From positions 1 through 51,570 of the forward strand of contig JWZX01002769.1 of assembly GCA_001275005.1 (NCBI GenBank): a DNA stretch of 51,570 bases, written 5' to 3'. The DNA comes from Chrysochromulina tobinii (Eukaryota > Haptophyta > Prymnesiales > Chrysochromulinaceae). A program made the position numbers and the translations under genes. Under the pieces are notes generated by a model. That model was given only the letters and a program-made list of their open reading frames with translations. It had not been told where the DNA came from and ran no database searches. Shown one piece after another: positions 19,149-29,048 of the stretch. Every line of letters begins with the position of its first letter. Position 1 is the first letter of the stretch.

Positions 19149-21306
19149 TCAGCGCACGTAGTCGTAGCCACGCTTGAGGAGCTCGTGGAGCCCATGCGCC
19201 GTGCTCGTCCCGTAGACGCGCACCTGCAGATTGAGGCGCACATACGGCGCCATCATCGCCTGCAAGCTCGGGCTCGCCTCACAGGCCTTCGCATCCACCC
19301 CAGCAACGCGGTGCGGCACGAGCCCTCCGTTGAAGAGAAGCGCGTCGCCCGAGTCTATCTCGACCCGCACCGTGTCCTCTTGGGCTTTGGCACGCGCCCG
19401 GCGCAACGCGCTCGGCGCGGCCGTAGGCAGGTACTCGAAGATGGCCTTGGCGCCTACGGAGATGGAGCATACCCAACCTTCATCCCCCGCGAGGTCGGTG
19501 TGCCACTTGAAGCTGTCTGAGCCGCGGTAGCCAATGGCGAGCACTGAACGGAAATTCGGTCGGCGAGGCCACAGTAGCCGCCTGCTATCCTCCTCCGCTT
19601 GGCGTACGAGCGCCACAAGCGGATCCTCATCAATGCCGATCTCACGGTGCTCCTTGACCCTCTCAAGAAGCGGCCTTCTTGACCGCTTCTTGACCGCCGC
19701 CGCCGCCGGCGCCAAGGATCCGTTGCCGCTCGACGAGCTGCTTGCGCCGGCGCCGCCCGCTAGCCCAACTAGCCCGGCGGTCCCTGCTGCCGTCTCGCCG
19801 GTCGGCGCAGTCGGCGCTGCTGCGCCGTCATCAACCGCGCGCTCAGCCGCAGCGGCGCCGCCCGCTTCCGCCGAGCTAGTTGCGGGCGCCGTTGCGGGCG
19901 CCGTGGTGGGCGCCGTTTTGGGCGCGGCCGCTCGCTCCCGAGGCTGACCCGCGCGGGGTTTCGGCACCAAGCCGTGCTTGAGCGCCCATGCCGGGGCATC
20001 GGCAATCGGCACCTCCCCGAGTGCCTCCTCCTCCCCCTCATCGTCGTCGTCGTCTTCACTGCTGACGCCTTCTTCCAAGACCGAGTTTACCGGCATTCCT
20101 CGATGGCGGCAGTCCTCGATGTGCTCGCGCATGGCCTGAAAGATCGCATCTGCAAGGCAGAGCACCGCCATCGGCGGCGGCTGCTCCTGATCTGTCTTCG
20201 CGCGCTTGAGTCCAGCTTTTCGGCTCTCGGTGCCGATGGGCGGCTGTGCGTGGCATGGGCGTGGGCGGAGGGAAGGGGCGGCGCGATCGCGTGAGCGCAC
20301 GAAGACCGAGCAAAGGCGGTACGCACATGTGCACACATATGCACACACGTACACATGCACGCCCACGCACGCGCATGCACGCGCATGCACGCGCACGCAC
20401 GCGCATGCACGCGCACGCACGCACGCGCGGTACGCCATGCGCTTAAGCACGCCCGCACGCACCTCGTAATAGTTGTAGTGAAGGAGGATGTCCGGTGCTC
20501 CGGGCGTCTTGGTGTACCACGTGTTCGCGCCCTGGTTCAATTCGCCCTCGACGGCGCGGTAATCGAAGCCGCCGCACATGACTGCGTCCCATAGCCGTTG
20601 CTGCGCCTGAGTGTGTTCTCGCAAACGACGAGGCGTGAGTTAGGCAGTCGGCAAGAGACGAGGCGGGCCCACTGTGACGCGCACGGGTGAGCGTAGTGAG
20701 AGGGCGGCGCGAGGCAGTCCGTGCAGCTGGCCGGGCGGCCAGGTCCGTCGGCGACGCGCACTCTCGTACCTCGGGCGTAACCACATTCTTGATCTTGACT
20801 ACACCGCACGGCAGCAGCTCGATCGCACCGTCCGAAATCGTGACGAGCGGAGGCGGAGGCGCGCCGTCCACGCTGCGGTCGGAGCCCGCCGCGGATCCCG
20901 CCGCCTCGCCGCCACTGCTGCTGCTGCTGCTGCTGACCGTGCTCGCGATGGACGTGAGCACACTGCTGGCTTCAGTGGCCACCTCGTCGGCATCGGGGTC
21001 AGCAGCCTTTGCCGGTTGCGCTTTGCGAAACGTCGCGGCTTTGGGTTTGGCTGCAGCCTTTGCAGCGAGAGCTGGCTTCGGCTTCGCCGCCGCCGCCCCC
21101 CCTGTGGCGGCAGCCTTCTTATCGCCACCCAATCGCAACCAAAACTCCTCTGCGAGGTCGTGCCACTTGACATCTCCATCATCGTATGTGATCTGGAAGA
21201 TGCGCCGCCCCTCCTCTCGGTTTACGGCGGTGATGACGCCTTTGAACCATCGCTTCTCTCCCGTCCAGTACACGCGCAGTCGCGAGCCCTTCACCACATC
21301 GTCCAT
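19149..21306 (-). CDS. Tudor-like domain plus AlkB-like 2-oxoglutarate/Fe(II) dioxygenase (three exons)
   Basis: Exons 21306-20770, 20606-20463 and 20243-19149 join in phase 0 to 591 residues. Residues about 5-60 form a Tudor-like barrel (WTGEKRWFKGVITAV … ITYDDGDVKWHDL), of the kind that reads methylated tails or tethers proteins to chromatin. A basic Ala/Lys linker follows. The dioxygenase spans the rest: WHTD at 474-477 supplies His475 and Asp477, VPHRV supplies the distal iron His538, and Arg563/Arg569 in VRLNLQVRVYG should bind 2-oxoglutarate. A large Ala/Pro/acidic insertion (about 265-400) interrupts the fold. Expected chemistry is oxidative demethylation of nucleic acid bases; whether DNA, RNA or protein is the substrate is unknown. 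The gene is divergent from a DUF4602-like gene. Confidence 0.8.
20244..20462 (-). other. GT-AG intron, 219 nt, with an alternating purine-pyrimidine tract
   Basis: The donor GAG|GTGCGTGC and acceptor CACGCACAG|CCG keep phase 0 and join NYYE to PPIGTE. The body from about 20323 to 20430 is nearly perfect alternating purine/pyrimidine (CACATGTGCACACATATGC, then ACGCGCATGC units), which favours left-handed Z-DNA. It would otherwise be read as a Cys/Ala/Val-rich stretch foreign to the protein. Confidence 0.75.
20607..20769 (-). other. GT-AG intron, 163 nt
   Basis: Donor CCCGAG|GTACGAGAG, acceptor CACACTCAG|GCG. Removing it gives the in-frame join VVTPE-AQQRLWDAV. It shows no flanking direct repeat, unlike the introner-like introns. 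Confidence 0.8.
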
Positions 21307-21411
21307 GCGAGTCTTTTTTGCGGGTGCAGCATTGAAGAGTCACGCGTCCTCTGGCCTGAATTGTGAACGTGTTTCGAGACCGCAAAACTTGGAATCGGTC
21401 TAACTGTGCGG

Positions 21412-22422
21412 ATGGGATCTGAGCCTGAGGTTAAACTTGCGTGCGTGCACTCGTCGCGGCCGCTCATGACCTTGAACTTGAACTTGCGAAACGGCCCCGG
21501 GCGACGAGCCACCCTCTCCGAGTGTGACATGGACGGAGAGCTCGCACGCCTCGTATCAAAGGCCAAGGGCGAGCACAGTTTGGCGGCTGGCTTTGCCCAC
21601 TCGAAACCATGCAAAGTGCCAGTCGGATCTCCAGCTGACGCAAAGAGGGGTGCGCAAAAGCGCAAGGCGGTGGCAGCACCCTCTGCTACAGAGGGCGTCA
21701 AGCGTGCGAAGCCTTCATATCGGCCGATCAGCAATAGAAGCAGCAGCGACGGTGGCCACGCTGGACGGCCGCCGCCACCCAGTTTTGCCGAACGCGACGC
21801 CTTCATGTCGGCCTCAGCCGCTCGCGTACACACTGCGGCTGAGCCTAGGCTGCCACCACCGACACCCAAAGCGTCTGCGAAGCAAGAGACGAAGGATCAG
21901 CAGCAGGAGTTTAGGAACATGGCGCTCAGCGTTGAGATGTTTGGTGCGAACAAGCTCGAGGGCTTGTCCAAAAAAGACCAGAAGGCTCGAGAGCGCGCGC
22001 GGCTTGGCCTCCAGCCCGAACGGGACCACAAGAGGCCGTACAAGCAGCTTGTGGAGCTGCGCAAAAAGCAGCGCACGCAGGACGAGGCCGCGGCCGCGCT
22101 GGCCAAAGAGACGGGCATGACAGGGCGCAAGCAGAGTGCCGAGCTCACCGTCGAGGGTCCCAAGCGCGACAAGTGGGGCGACGGTGTCATCCTCAAAGGC
22201 GGCATGCTGCACGTGGACACGAAGCAGATTCGCAATGTGCGGTTCCACGCTGGCAAGGGAGAGGGAGGAGGCAAGGGTAGAGGCAAGGGCGGAGGCAAGG
22301 GCGGAGGCAAGGGCGGAGGCAAGGGCGGAGGCAAGGGCGGCGGCAAGGGCGGCGGCAAGGGCCGCGGAGGCAAAGGGCGCGGAGGCGGCCGAGGTGGAGG
22401 CGGACGTGGCAAGGGCATGTGA
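21412..22422 (+). CDS. DUF4602/C1orf131-like nucleolar protein with a Gly-Lys repeat tail
   Basis: 336 residues from ATG 21412 (later ATGs at 21466 or 21529 are possible). The central-C-terminal part follows the DUF4602 layout known from human C1orf131, a small-subunit processome factor: VEMFGANKL, then KKDQKARERARLGLQP, then KRPYKQLVELRKKQR, then a Gly/Arg stretch and ILKGGMLHVDTKQIRNV, where the family has a GMLxLSxxDI-like end. The first third is basic and low-complexity with a likely nuclear signal (KRKAVAAP … KRAKPSYRP). The last 55 residues are (GGGK)n and GRGG repeats, an unusual RNA-binding-type tail encoded by a 12-bp minisatellite. Role by family: 18S rRNA processing. Confidence 0.7.
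   Translation: MGSEPEVKLACVHSSRPLMTLNLNLRNGPGRRATLSECDMDGELARLVSKAKGEHSLAAGFAHSKPCKVPVGSPADAKRGAQKRKAVAAPSATEGVKRAKPSYRPISNRSSSDGGHAGRPPPPSFAERDAFMSASAARVHTAAEPRLPPPTPKASAKQETKDQQQEFRNMALSVEMFGANKLEGLSKKDQKARERARLGLQPERDHKRPYKQLVELRKKQRTQDEAAAALAKETGMTGRKQSAELTVEGPKRDKWGDGVILKGGMLHVDTKQIRNVRFHAGKGEGGGKGRGKGGGKGGGKGGGKGGGKGGGKGGGKGRGGKGRGGGRGGGGRGKGM
22256..22400 (+). repeat. 12-bp minisatellite coding for Gly-Gly-Gly-Lys
   Basis: Repeated GGAGGCAAGGGC units drifting to GGCGGCAAGGGC. In frame with the DUF4602-like gene they give its Gly/Lys-rich C-terminal tail. Confidence 0.85.
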
Positions 22423-22595
22423 CCTACCGCAGAAGCGCAGAACTACCGGACGCGAGATTGAGGCTAAGTATGGAACTTACCGTGACGGCGCTCGTCGTGT
22501 TAACGTTCACACCATATTAAGCAAAAGAGCACACTATCCCAGCACACTATGGAGAGGGCCTCCGCGCGTCGCTCGGGCGCCTCCTCCAGTGGACG

Positions 22596-24016
22596 ATGTC
22601 CGATTCGCTACGGTCAGTTTGGACACTGACATTGATATCCCTCACATGCGCACCCCACCCGCCCGCATCGCCGCCGCAGCACCCGCCGCTTGACCCGCCA
22701 CCATTACCGCCGTCCGAACTTCCACCTCTGGAATCCTCTGAGTTCGATCGCCATTTGCGTCATGTGCACCCGCCGGCGCCATCGCCTCCGTGGGCAGCTT
22801 CAGATGTTGGCCGCCGAGAAGAAGGCCGAGGCGTACTCTTGCAGAGCAAGCTCGCCGAATTCTTGCGAGAGAAGTGCGAAGTGCTTCACGGGGGCAACAA
22901 ATTCGCCATGCGTACCGCGCTGAGTGAGATCGCATTGCTGGCACTCGAATCGACCATTTCGACAGGCAGCCGGACGTCGTGGCTCAGCTCTGTCCATCCA
23001 GTCGCGTTCCGCAAGGCGTGCGTTGCGGGTGCTGCGCGCTCGGCCAACGGTCGTGGCTCAGCGGTGGAAGCGATTGCTGCGCTTGTGTCCGCAGACGATG
23101 CTGAGAGTGATGCCGAGACTACCGTCCTTGCACTGCAGGCACTCGAAGCCATCGCTATTGACGAGCCGACTACGGATGTGGACAATGACCATGCATTGGC
23201 CATCTGCGCAACTGGCGTGGTACAACACGTCGTTCGGCTCCTCTCATCTTCAGATGCAGCGCTGCACACACGCGCTGCCGCGGCGGCCGCGGCGCTCGTG
23301 GAGAATGCCTACGCCGCACGCATGTTCCTTGGGGCGGGCGTCGTGAGCCCACTACTTGTGCTCGTACGCCACGGCGGCGATGAGGCGCGCCAGGCGGCCA
23401 TGAGTGCGCTACGTATGCTGTCCATCGACCGCGACGCGCGTCAAGCCATCGCCGGCAAGGCCATGGACTTGCTGGGCAGGGTTCTCGAGGTGGATCCATT
23501 CGCGCGAGAGGCGGCCGCGGAGCTGATTGCATGCTGATCGCAACTGATTGCCACCCTCATCAGGTGGATCCATTCGCGCGAGAGGCGGCCGCGGAGCTGC
23601 GAGCGACGCTCGAGGAGCCGCTAGGGGCTGCGGTGGACTCCAAGGGGCACGCCCGCCTCGCGCGCGATTCGCGCGTCTCGCAAAGTAAGCTGTGGGCAAA
23701 GGCGCAGCGCAACCCGCAACCCGAGAGGCAGCGCGCAGGCGCTCGCTTTCGCCAAGGCTCCCGTGTCCTCTGCAACATGGGCAATGGCATTGCCAAGGCA
23801 GGAGCAGTCGTCGCGCTTGATGTCATCGAGGATGGTCAGTCGTACAAGTACAAGGTGGCTCTCGACGATGGGACAGGAGCCCTCGTTCCCCAAGACACGG
23901 ACCAGTTCGTTCGGCCCGAGAAGAGCATGCACGTGCCGCCGCGGGGACATAACCAGGCGGCGACAGCCGGCCTCGACGCATCGCGGCTGCTGTCGCAGCG
24001 GCAGATTCCCCTTTAA
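22596..24016 (+). CDS. Armadillo-like repeat protein with a C-terminal Tudor/SH3-like segment (two exons)
   Basis: Exons 22596-23489 and 23564-24016 join in phase 0 to 448 residues. A Pro-rich N-terminus (about 20-75) is followed by helical repeats of armadillo type (ALSEIALLALES, AVEAIAALVSADDAES, GVVQHVVRLLSSSDAALHTRAAAAAAAL, GVVSPLLVLVRHGGDEARQAAMSALRML). The C-terminal exon holds GSRVLCNMGNGIAKAGAVVALDV and YKYKVALDDGTGALVPQDTD, which looks like a small beta-barrel of the Tudor/SH3 class. Probably a protein-interaction scaffold; partner unknown. The intron lies at the end of the repeat domain and is introner-like. Confidence 0.65.
23490..23563 (+). other. 74-nt introner-like GT-AG intron with a 36-bp perfect flanking direct repeat
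   Basis: The intron opens with GTGGATCCATTCGCGCGAG and continues for 36 bases that are repeated exactly at the start of the next exon (23564-23599). The other 38 bases contain CTGAT three times and end CCACCCTCATCAG. If retained, the reading frame stops after ELIAC. The insertion seems to have copied an AG|GT site so that the copies provide the splice donor. Confidence 0.8.
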
Positions 24017-24153
24017 CAAGCGGACGGCTCCTGGTATCTATCATAGACAGTGCACTCTTCCCATAGATGGTGTTTTGACACATCTCGTCTGCGAGATTGC
24101 GAACTTGCTGTTTGCGTGAGAGCACAAGGCCACATTGACATTGTGTGGGGCCG

Positions 24154-24989
24154 ATGATGCGCCGAGCTGTGCCTTTACTCGCATGGTCCGCGGTGAGCTG
24201 CTCCGGGCTGCACGTCGCAGCTCGCGCACCGCACGTAGCAGCTCGCGCACCGTTTATTCGCCGGGCGGTGTTTCTCTCGACCTCGCGAGGGTTCAATCCC
24301 GACAAGTACTTTACGATGGAGCGACCCGTGGAGACGCGTGATTATATCATGCAGCAGACGATGATCCGAGTCAAAGATCCGGAGGTGTCGCTTAAGTTCT
24401 ACTGCGAGGTTCTCGGCTTCAATCTGGTCATGTATCGCGACTTTCCACAGTACGAGTTTACGGTTTTCTTCGTCGCACAGGTCGACCCCGCATTAATTCC
24501 AAAGAACCCGGAGGATCAATGGCGCTTTTGCATGCAGACGCCCGGATGCATTGAGCTGACTCACAACTACGGCACGGAGGCGGTTCCGGGGCGTGTGTAT
24601 AACACCGGCAACAGTGACATGACCGGCTCGCAGGACGGCCAAAAAGTCAAGGGCGGATTCGGGCACCTGGGAATCACCGTGCCTGACGTCTGTAAGTGGA
24701 GCGCTTGTGCCCGGTTCGTTTGGCATCTCCTCCGCGTCTCTAAAGCTGACACGTCTCTGGTACGACTCGCGTCCTTTCGGCAGACGCGGCGTGCGAACGC
24801 TTCAAGGCACTCGGCTGCGAGTTCACCAAATCGCCCAACTCTGGTGGCATGAAGGGCCTCGCGTTCATCAAAGACCCCGACGGCTATCTGGTGGAGGTGC
24901 TGCCTCAGGGTCCGATGATCACCAAACCGGTAGACTGCAACGGTGTCACTGTGGACGGCGGACCTGGGTACAAGGACAACTCCAAGTGA
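24154..24989 (+). CDS. GLO1: Glyoxalase I (lactoylglutathione lyase), organelle-targeted form, two exons
   Basis: Exons 24154-24691 and 24784-24989 encode 247 residues. The enzyme isomerises the hemithioacetal of methylglyoxal and glutathione to S-lactoylglutathione. All family landmarks are present: [12 protein letters not shown] (metal ligand Gln68), [11 protein letters not shown] (Glu ligand), [13 protein letters not shown] (His ligand) and [10 protein letters not shown] (Glu ligand), in the order of the eukaryotic single-domain enzyme. The first 55 residues are extra: a hydrophobic leader ([14 protein letters not shown]) then an Arg/Ala-rich stretch with the duplicated heptapeptide HVAARAP, fitting a signal plus transit peptide to plastid or mitochondrion. 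Next gene downstream is convergent. Confidence 0.9.
24692..24783 (+). other. GT-AG intron, 92 nt
   Basis: Donor T|GTAAGTGG and acceptor TTTCGGCAG|ACG; splicing restores VPDVYAACERF, the conserved glyoxalase I sequence. It has no flanking direct repeat and so represents the ordinary intron type of this genome. Confidence 0.92.
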
Positions 24990-25640
24990 TGCGACATGGC
25001 GACTCTTCTGTTGTCGGCATCTCCAGTCCGAGTCACCGGCATCAGACACTGCGGATCTTTGATCTCTCGCCCTGGACCGACATTTGTCTCCAAAAGCCTG
25101 ACACGATCTTCCAGATCGGGATTACCGTGCACCGGTCCTCGCGCGGCGGACGAGACACCATAGACCATTCGATCGATCATATTAGATATCCGTAGTAGGT
25201 TTTCTTTGTCTATTTTGTGACCTCCCGGTCCACCCGCCGGCCACGTGGCGGATTTACGATTAAAATTTACTTATTTGTTATTACTAGCGAGAGCCGAGAC
25301 CGCCCGCCCGATGCCATGTATGATGTAAAGCTATCTCGAAAACCGCTCTCGACTGAGGCGCCTCGCCCCCTGAGTACAGCTGGGTTTCACGTCTACGAAC
25401 CCACTCAATGTCCCGTGACCCGTCCCTGCGGGCTACAACCATGGTTCATGCTCGACACGCCGATCAGCTGAGAACTGTGACACGGCGCCGCCCGCTCTGA
25501 CACTTTCTAATCGAAAGAGCAGCGAGAATCTGATTTCCCACGGCAATACATAACTTTTCGCATTCCGGCCCTGTGGCCATCAGGCACCCTGGCTGACCCA
25601 TTCGAGGGCCTCCGCCAAACTACAAGCAAGTCCTTGTTGG
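24990..25640. other. Convergent intergenic region, relatively AT-rich
   Basis: Between the 3' ends of the glyoxalase (+) and HECT ligase (-) genes, with an AT-rich patch around 25250-25290. I see no conserved coding frame, RNA gene or repeat. Confidence 0.6.
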
Positions 25641-28600
25641 CTACTGCAACCCAAAGCCCGTGGCATTGTGGATGGCGATGGTGAGCCGATCGCGCAGCTT
25701 TGCGCGCGACTGGTACGCAGGCATGGAGAGCATGTTAAAGCATGTATGCGAGGTTGGCAGATCCATCGCATCGGGACCCGCCCGCTGCAGCACGAACTGG
25801 AGCTTGCCCAAACCGCCGACGGGCGCGCGGTCGCAACCAGTCGCAAAGAGCAGTAGGGCGCGCTTGTCGCTGATGTTCATTGAGTGCACCACCTCCCAAA
25901 AGAACTTGATCGTGGGATCGTTCGGATGGAACCCGTCGCAGTAGCGGGCATTCGCCTCGAGGGCCTGGAAGTCCAGGTGCGGCGTGCCACACACAAGCTC
26001 CTCGAGCTCAGAAGGCGTTAGGAAGGAGAAGGCCACGCCGTCGCAGAGGAGCAGGAAGCCCTTCTGGAAGGCCTCGAACTGGCTTCGGATGGAGTCGATG
26101 AGCCACCATGCGGCGTACCGCTCCACATACTCGTGACGATTCGAGTTGGTCACGGGCTTCTCAGAGCCATTGGGCACGAGCTCAGTGACCTGCAGGGCGC
26201 CGAGGGCGTTGGTCGTGACGCTGAAGTCGGCGCAGAAAGCACTCTCGACGTCGCCGTCGTAAGCGAGCAGCGCGGAGAGGCCACGGCACAGGTCGGGCTG
26301 GATCTGGGGCAGATGCGCAAAGCCCACGGGCTCGTTGAAGACGCGCTGCCAGAGCACGGGTGGAAAGTGGAGGTCGAGGATGACGCCGTTGTAGACAGCG
26401 AGACCGAGCACAAGTCCAACGAGGAAGAACTCCGCCTCGTCGACCGACGCGCGCGAGAACCAAAAGACGCGCGGCTCGTCGAGCCATTCGAACATGCCGT
26501 AGTCCACGTTGAACAACTGGTGCATGAGCTCTTGGAAGAACTCCTTGCGGACCCCTCCTTCATCGATGGCCGGCTCCCCTTCAAAGACGACCCGAAGCGG
26601 CCGCAGCAGTGAGCGGCGACTCTGGTGCGCGAGTGCATCGAGGGCGTCGTCGACCAGGAAGGCACGCCGCACGCGAAGGATGAGGAATGGTGAGGCAGGG
26701 TCGGGAGGCGGGGGAGGCGGTGGCGGCGCGTCTGCCCGCGGTCCGGAGCTGGCGGCAGGCGCCGTGACCCGTGCAGAGAAATTGGAGCGCAGGCGCCGGC
26801 TCTTTGGTGGCAGTGCGAGGTCGTCCACGTCCTGCAGCCGACGCACCCCAGCCCGAAGCATCGCCACTTGCTGATGCACCTGCTGCTGCATCTGAATTGC
26901 GGCCTCGATGTGCAGGAGCTGTGCCTTCGCCTGCGCAGTAAGGATCCAAGGCTCGGAACAGAAGGACCAGCGCGATCGCCAGTCAGGCCCACCCCGCTCG
27001 CACGGCCCATGTTGCATCCACGTGAGATAGTCATGCTGCAAGTCCAAGTGCTCTGAGAGGAACGGTGAGTAGAACTCCGCATCAGCGATGCCGCCGCTCA
27101 GACCTGTGCGTTCGGTGCCACCAGTGCAAAGGTCAGCGCTCACGTCGCCTCCCGTAGCGCCGGCGGCACGCTGGCGAATGAGGAGGTTGGCCTCGCGCGC
27201 GAGGCCGAGCAGCCGCGTCAAGTGGACCACTGGTTCGAGCGCCGAGGGCTCGCTGGCTAGCTGGCGCAACTTGAGTGCCCTTTCGAGTGCCTCGCGCGTC
27301 GGCCGCACGATGCGCGCCGCAAAGATGTCGGTGGGCGTGCCGGTGAGAATCTGGGCGAGATGGGAGCGCTGCTCGGCGCTGAGCCCCTCGTCGATGATCT
27401 TCGCGAGCGCATGCAGCTGCGCCGCCTCCGACTCGTGCGAGAGGAGCGGGTTCTGCAGCAGTACCACGAGGGGTGTGAGCAGGTGCCACGCCCGATGAGG
27501 CGCCGACAACGAGAGCGACCCGAACGACGAGCCACTCCGCTGCAACGGGGGTGGCTTCTTGGTCTCGTCGTGCAGCGCGGTGCTCACCGTAGCAATGAGC
27601 TTCTTCATCGAGTCCTTGAGCGCGGCCAGCACAGTGGGTGCTGCCGCAAAGGTCTTGAGTAGCAGCACGTACACCTGCTCGAGGGTCGCGCCGTGCAAGC
27701 ACGGATGTGCACCGCTCTGATCGGCGAATGAGGCGTTCACGAGAGCCGGCGAGCTGAAGACGGCCCCAACGAGCGCGGCGAGCGCCGTCCAGTCAGCGGA
27801 GGCAGTGAGCAAATTCACCATATCCGGGGCTAGACGGGCGGGCTGGCGGGCGAGGGGGATGGCAACCTCAGCCGAGCAAGGAGCACGTAGCAACACGGCG
27901 GACGAGTGGCCACCCGCCACGACCGAGTGCACTCCGTTGTTGCCGGTCAAGTTGCGCTCTGGCAGCGCGGGAAGCGGCACGAGCTGCGGTGATCGCGCAT
28001 CCACCGTGCTGCCGAGCCCGAGCTGCCCGCTGTGTGCTTGGCCCCACGCGAGCACTCGCCCGTCAGCAAGTACGGCAAGCGAGTGGGAGCGCCCCGCCGA
28101 AAGGCCAACCACTGAGGCAGGCGTGCCCTGTGGACAGAGGAGCTCAACCGGTGTGAACGAGTCTGTCGGCGAGCCTCCCGAGCCGCCGGCGCCCCATCCA
28201 AGCAGACGTGTGCCACCGTCACGGCTCTCCAGCGAAAGCGTGTGCGCGCCACCCGCGGCAATCATCATCACGCCACGACGTAGCGTAGGTAGCGGTCGCG
28301 GCACGGTCACCACCGGCTGGCCTCCGAGCGACGCCTGTGGGAGGCCGAGCGCACCGTTGCGACCCCAGCCCCAGCCAAGCACAGCACCTCCAAAGGTTAG
28401 GGCAACCGAATGGCGCTCGCCCGCGGCCACCTGACAAATAGGTGCCGCGACGAGCGCACGGATGAGGGCGGGCGAGCTCACGCTCTCCATGTCGCCGTGG
28501 CCGAGCGCGCCGAAGCGGCCATTCCCACACGAGTGCACTGCGGCACTCAGGTCGAGGATGAGCATGTGCGCCTCGCCACAAGCGACCATTGAGATGTCGC

Positions 28601-29048
28601 CGACGCTGCTCTTCACGAGCTTGGGTTTGCGCACGTCCAGCAGCGCTTCGGGGCCGTGACCACACTGGCCATGGTCGTTGGCACCGAAGGTCGCAAGCTG
28701 GCCGCATGCAGTGACGACCGCCGTGAAGGCGCCACCACAGCTCACTTGCACGGCCTGGTACTTGGCCGCCAGGCTCTCAAGTCGCTGTGGTGTCTTGAGC
28801 ACAGCGGGCGCGCTGACGCCGCACTGACCGTTGCCGTTGTCGCCCACAGTGAACACACCTCCGTCTGCCATCAGCCACGCCGCATGACATGTCCCGAAGG
28901 CAACTGACCGGACGTGTGTGCCGGCAGAGAGCGCGGGAATCGGCCGCGGCGATAAGATCGTCTCATCATGTTCCAGTGCGCCCTCGGTGGTAGAGGAGAG
29001 CGCAAGCTGGGCCGAATCGTTGTCCCCGAAGACAAGCACGCCCACCAT
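25641..29048 (-). CDS. RCC1-repeat HECT-type E3 ubiquitin ligase (HERC-like)
   Basis: 1135 residues from ATG 29048. The N-terminal 370 residues are RCC1 beta-propeller repeats (VLVFGDNDSAQLAL, GGVFTVGDNGNGQCG, GQLATFGANDHGQCG, RVLAWGQAHSGQLGLGS). A helical region follows to about 780. The C-terminal 340 residues are a HECT domain (FEGEPAIDEGGVRKEFFQEL, then FWEVVHSMNISDKRALLLFATG), with the active-site Cys1103 in LPTSHTCFN (codon 25740-25742). The HECT cysteine takes ubiquitin from an E2 before passing it to the substrate; the propeller normally selects partners. An in-frame upstream extension reaches a GTG at 29234 and includes a Lys-rich nuclear-signal-like patch (KKVIKKKK); a pyrimidine-rich TCTGTCCTTCCAG there looks like an acceptor, so an earlier 5' exon is possible. 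Confidence 0.92.
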   Translation of the reverse strand: MVGVLVFGDNDSAQLALSSTTEGALEHDETILSPRPIPALSAGTHVRSVAFGTCHAAWLMADGGVFTVGDNGNGQCGVSAPAVLKTPQRLESLAAKYQAVQVSCGGAFTAVVTACGQLATFGANDHGQCGHGPEALLDVRKPKLVKSSVGDISMVACGEAHMLILDLSAAVHSCGNGRFGALGHGDMESVSSPALIRALVAAPICQVAAGERHSVALTFGGAVLGWGWGRNGALGLPQASLGGQPVVTVPRPLPTLRRGVMMIAAGGAHTLSLESRDGGTRLLGWGAGGSGGSPTDSFTPVELLCPQGTPASVVGLSAGRSHSLAVLADGRVLAWGQAHSGQLGLGSTVDARSPQLVPLPALPERNLTGNNGVHSVVAGGHSSAVLLRAPCSAEVAIPLARQPARLAPDMVNLLTASADWTALAALVGAVFSSPALVNASFADQSGAHPCLHGATLEQVYVLLLKTFAAAPTVLAALKDSMKKLIATVSTALHDETKKPPPLQRSGSSFGSLSLSAPHRAWHLLTPLVVLLQNPLLSHESEAAQLHALAKIIDEGLSAEQRSHLAQILTGTPTDIFAARIVRPTREALERALKLRQLASEPSALEPVVHLTRLLGLAREANLLIRQRAAGATGGDVSADLCTGGTERTGLSGGIADAEFYSPFLSEHLDLQHDYLTWMQHGPCERGGPDWRSRWSFCSEPWILTAQAKAQLLHIEAAIQMQQQVHQQVAMLRAGVRRLQDVDDLALPPKSRRLRSNFSARVTAPAASSGPRADAPPPPPPPPDPASPFLILRVRRAFLVDDALDALAHQSRRSLLRPLRVVFEGEPAIDEGGVRKEFFQELMHQLFNVDYGMFEWLDEPRVFWFSRASVDEAEFFLVGLVLGLAVYNGVILDLHFPPVLWQRVFNEPVGFAHLPQIQPDLCRGLSALLAYDGDVESAFCADFSVTTNALGALQVTELVPNGSEKPVTNSNRHEYVERYAAWWLIDSIRSQFEAFQKGFLLLCDGVAFSFLTPSELEELVCGTPHLDFQALEANARYCDGFHPNDPTIKFFWEVVHSMNISDKRALLLFATGCDRAPVGGLGKLQFVLQRAGPDAMDLPTSHTCFNMLSMPAYQSRAKLRDRLTIAIHNATGFGLQ

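Noticed and set aside
22499-22520. GTGTTAACGTTCAC-like words shared by 22499-22512 and 43433-43448
   Set aside because: The match GTGTTAACGTTCAC is exact but only 14 bases long and found twice; too little to call an element.
24285-24305. GGTTCAATCCC resembling a tRNA T-loop
   Set aside because: It codes for RGFNPDK of glyoxalase I, and no acceptor or anticodon arms are present around it. I found no convincing tRNA or rRNA gene in the window.
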